In this document: one piece after another, positions 47,179 through 47,832 of the stretch
Layout: each line of letters starts with the position of its first letter
How positions within the stretch are numbered: position 1 is the first letter of the stretch
DNA from: a virus
Reading direction: 5' to 3' (one strand)
IMG/VR virus record: IMGVR_UViG_3300017605_000092
Location: 1 to 47,832 of that record
DNA length: 47,832 bases
Notes under the pieces: generated by a model
Seen by the model: the letters and a program-made list of their open reading frames with translations, nothing else
Databases searched by the model: none
Told to the model about the DNA's origin: nothing
Made by a program: the position numbers and the translations under genes

Positions 47179-47503
47179 AGGCCATGGAGCCGGCAAGATC
47201 TACGGTCGCGAAAGCATAAGGCCGTACGTTGAGATGTGGGAGCAACCACTATCTCGATGGTTGATAGCTCATCTCTATCATCTGTGGGAGCAAAGAACCT
47301 GGAAGCTCCTAAGAAAGATAGAGCCGCTGCACGAGACATTCTTCAACAGAAATGATGATGAGATTTTCATTCCTTTGACCAACAGACAAGACCTCAGATG
47401 TGCCGACCTGCACGAACGAGGGAAGAAACATCTCATCATGCTTCACATCACAGAAGAACAATACAACACCATCACTGGGAAGAACAATGAGGTTCCGACG
47501 TAA
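47168..47503 (+). CDS. Unknown protein (111 aa)
   Basis: The product (MMIKGHGAGKIYGRESIRPY; WEQPLSRWLIAHLYHLWEQR; DDEIFIPLTNRQDLRCADLH) is helical and basic with several Trp and His residues. The ATG at 47168 is inside the last codons of the BldC-like gene; the ribosome-binding site is weak, and a TTG at 47159 is possible. Function is unknown. Confidence 0.55.
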   Translation: MMIKGHGAGKIYGRESIRPYVEMWEQPLSRWLIAHLYHLWEQRTWKLLRKIEPLHETFFNRNDDEIFIPLTNRQDLRCADLHERGKKHLIMLHITEEQYNTITGKNNEVPT

Positions 47504-47636
47504 GTGTTGGCATCTTTGGGGTCTCTGGTTTTACGTATTTAATGACGGAAGCGATCTCCAATGGAAGAGATGCCTGAAGTGCGACAAGAGAAAGATCAGA
47601 AGAGTTCCTAGATACATCAAGAGGGTGATGGTATGA
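47487..47636 (+). CDS. Tiny basic protein (49 aa)
   Basis: The product (MRFRRKCWHLWGLWFYVFND; WKRCLKCDKRKIRRVPRYIK) is very basic with a CxxC pair and a Trp/Phe-rich start. The ATG at 47487 has GGGAAG 5 nt upstream and overlaps the preceding gene. It is probably nucleic acid-binding, judged by charge and cysteines only. Confidence 0.6.
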   Translation: MRFRRKCWHLWGLWFYVFNDGSDLQWKRCLKCDKRKIRRVPRYIKRVMV

Positions 47637-47832
47637 CGGGCACAATTAGCAGGACGCCATGTCCTCAGTGCAAAGAGGTTGGCGGACTGTTTATGAGTGC
47701 CCAACTGGTAGCTCAACCTCTGGGGACTTGGAGCTTGTCTGGTGGCCAGATCAAGACTCCAGCCGTCATCAAGCCATACCTCAAGTGTGCCAACTGCTCA
47801 TTCAGCCTCGCGGGAGAGTTCGATGGAGAACA
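47633..47832 (+). CDS. Zinc-ribbon protein (3' end beyond window)
   Basis: The gene starts at ATG 47633 (ATGA overlap with the previous stop) and stays open to the window end. The visible 66 residues contain CPQCKEVGG and, 35 residues on, CANCSFSLAG, a zinc ribbon. Its function and length are unknown. Confidence 0.6.
   Translation, partial: MTGTISRTPCPQCKEVGGLFMSAQLVAQPLGTWSLSGGQIKTPAVIKPYLKCANCSFSLAGEFDGE

Overview
The window is a piece of a contractile-tailed (myovirus-type) bacteriophage genome. Evidence: tail sheath, tail tube, gp25-like wedge, J-like baseplate protein, portal, prohead protease, HK97-fold capsid and frameshifted tail-assembly chaperones all lie in one cassette. The host is probably an actinobacterium, quite possibly Streptomyces or a relative. 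This is inferred from a BldC-like MerR regulator, a DUF6461-like protein, a DUF2786 protein, a membrane-anchored LysM-M23 peptidase, many GTG/TTG starts and several apparently leaderless promoters. Base composition is near balanced, so it does not match a very GC-rich host. No integrase, terminase, polymerase or lysis cassette is visible here.

Layout. Nearly all genes are on the minus strand, so the natural reading direction runs from high to low coordinates. (1) About 36.3 to 22.7 kb, head: a zinc-ribbon head protein, portal, two unknown proteins, a 1051-residue acidic protein with a SWIM-type zinc finger, prohead protease/scaffold, decoration protein, major capsid protein and another surface protein. 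One plus-strand gene (27.2-27.8 kb) interrupts this block. (2) About 22.6 to 15.3 kb, accessory virion proteins: a zinc-knuckle protein, a protein with an Lsr2-like tail, three tandem paralogous His-rich fibre proteins, a 61-residue-repeat protein, a LamG plus DUF4082-like protein and a YGVR-repeat protein. (3) About 15.3 to 0 kb, neck and tail: head-tail connectors, tail terminator, sheath, tube, chaperones with a -1 slippery site, tape measure, baseplate proteins, a peptidoglycan-hydrolase hub, a collar-type fibre, gp25 and the start of gpJ. Most junctions are TGATG, ATGA or TAGTG overlaps, which points to translational coupling.

(4) About 47.8 to 36.4 kb, small non-structural genes: a dual-specificity phosphatase, an excisionase-type HTH protein, a HAD phosphatase, the LysM-M23 peptidase, many small CxxC proteins, one tRNA-Ser(UGA) and an Ig-like plus-strand gene backed by a strong bidirectional terminator. 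Above 46.55 kb transcription turns to the plus strand. The two arms diverge from a short region carrying back-to-back promoters whose -10 boxes lie 7 nt from the start codons. Two similar leaderless promoters drive other small genes, and a second promoter class with a conserved leader occurs twice.

No gene-free stretch exceeds 300 bases. The longest are 41063-41219 (divergent region), 44113-44269 (hairpin, weak promoter) and 27092-27210 (divergent region). Most notable: leaderless promoters, the BldC homologue, a pseudoknot-capable intergenic RNA, a shared C-terminal tail on two head proteins, the number of zinc-binding motifs among virion proteins, and the tandem His-rich fibres.
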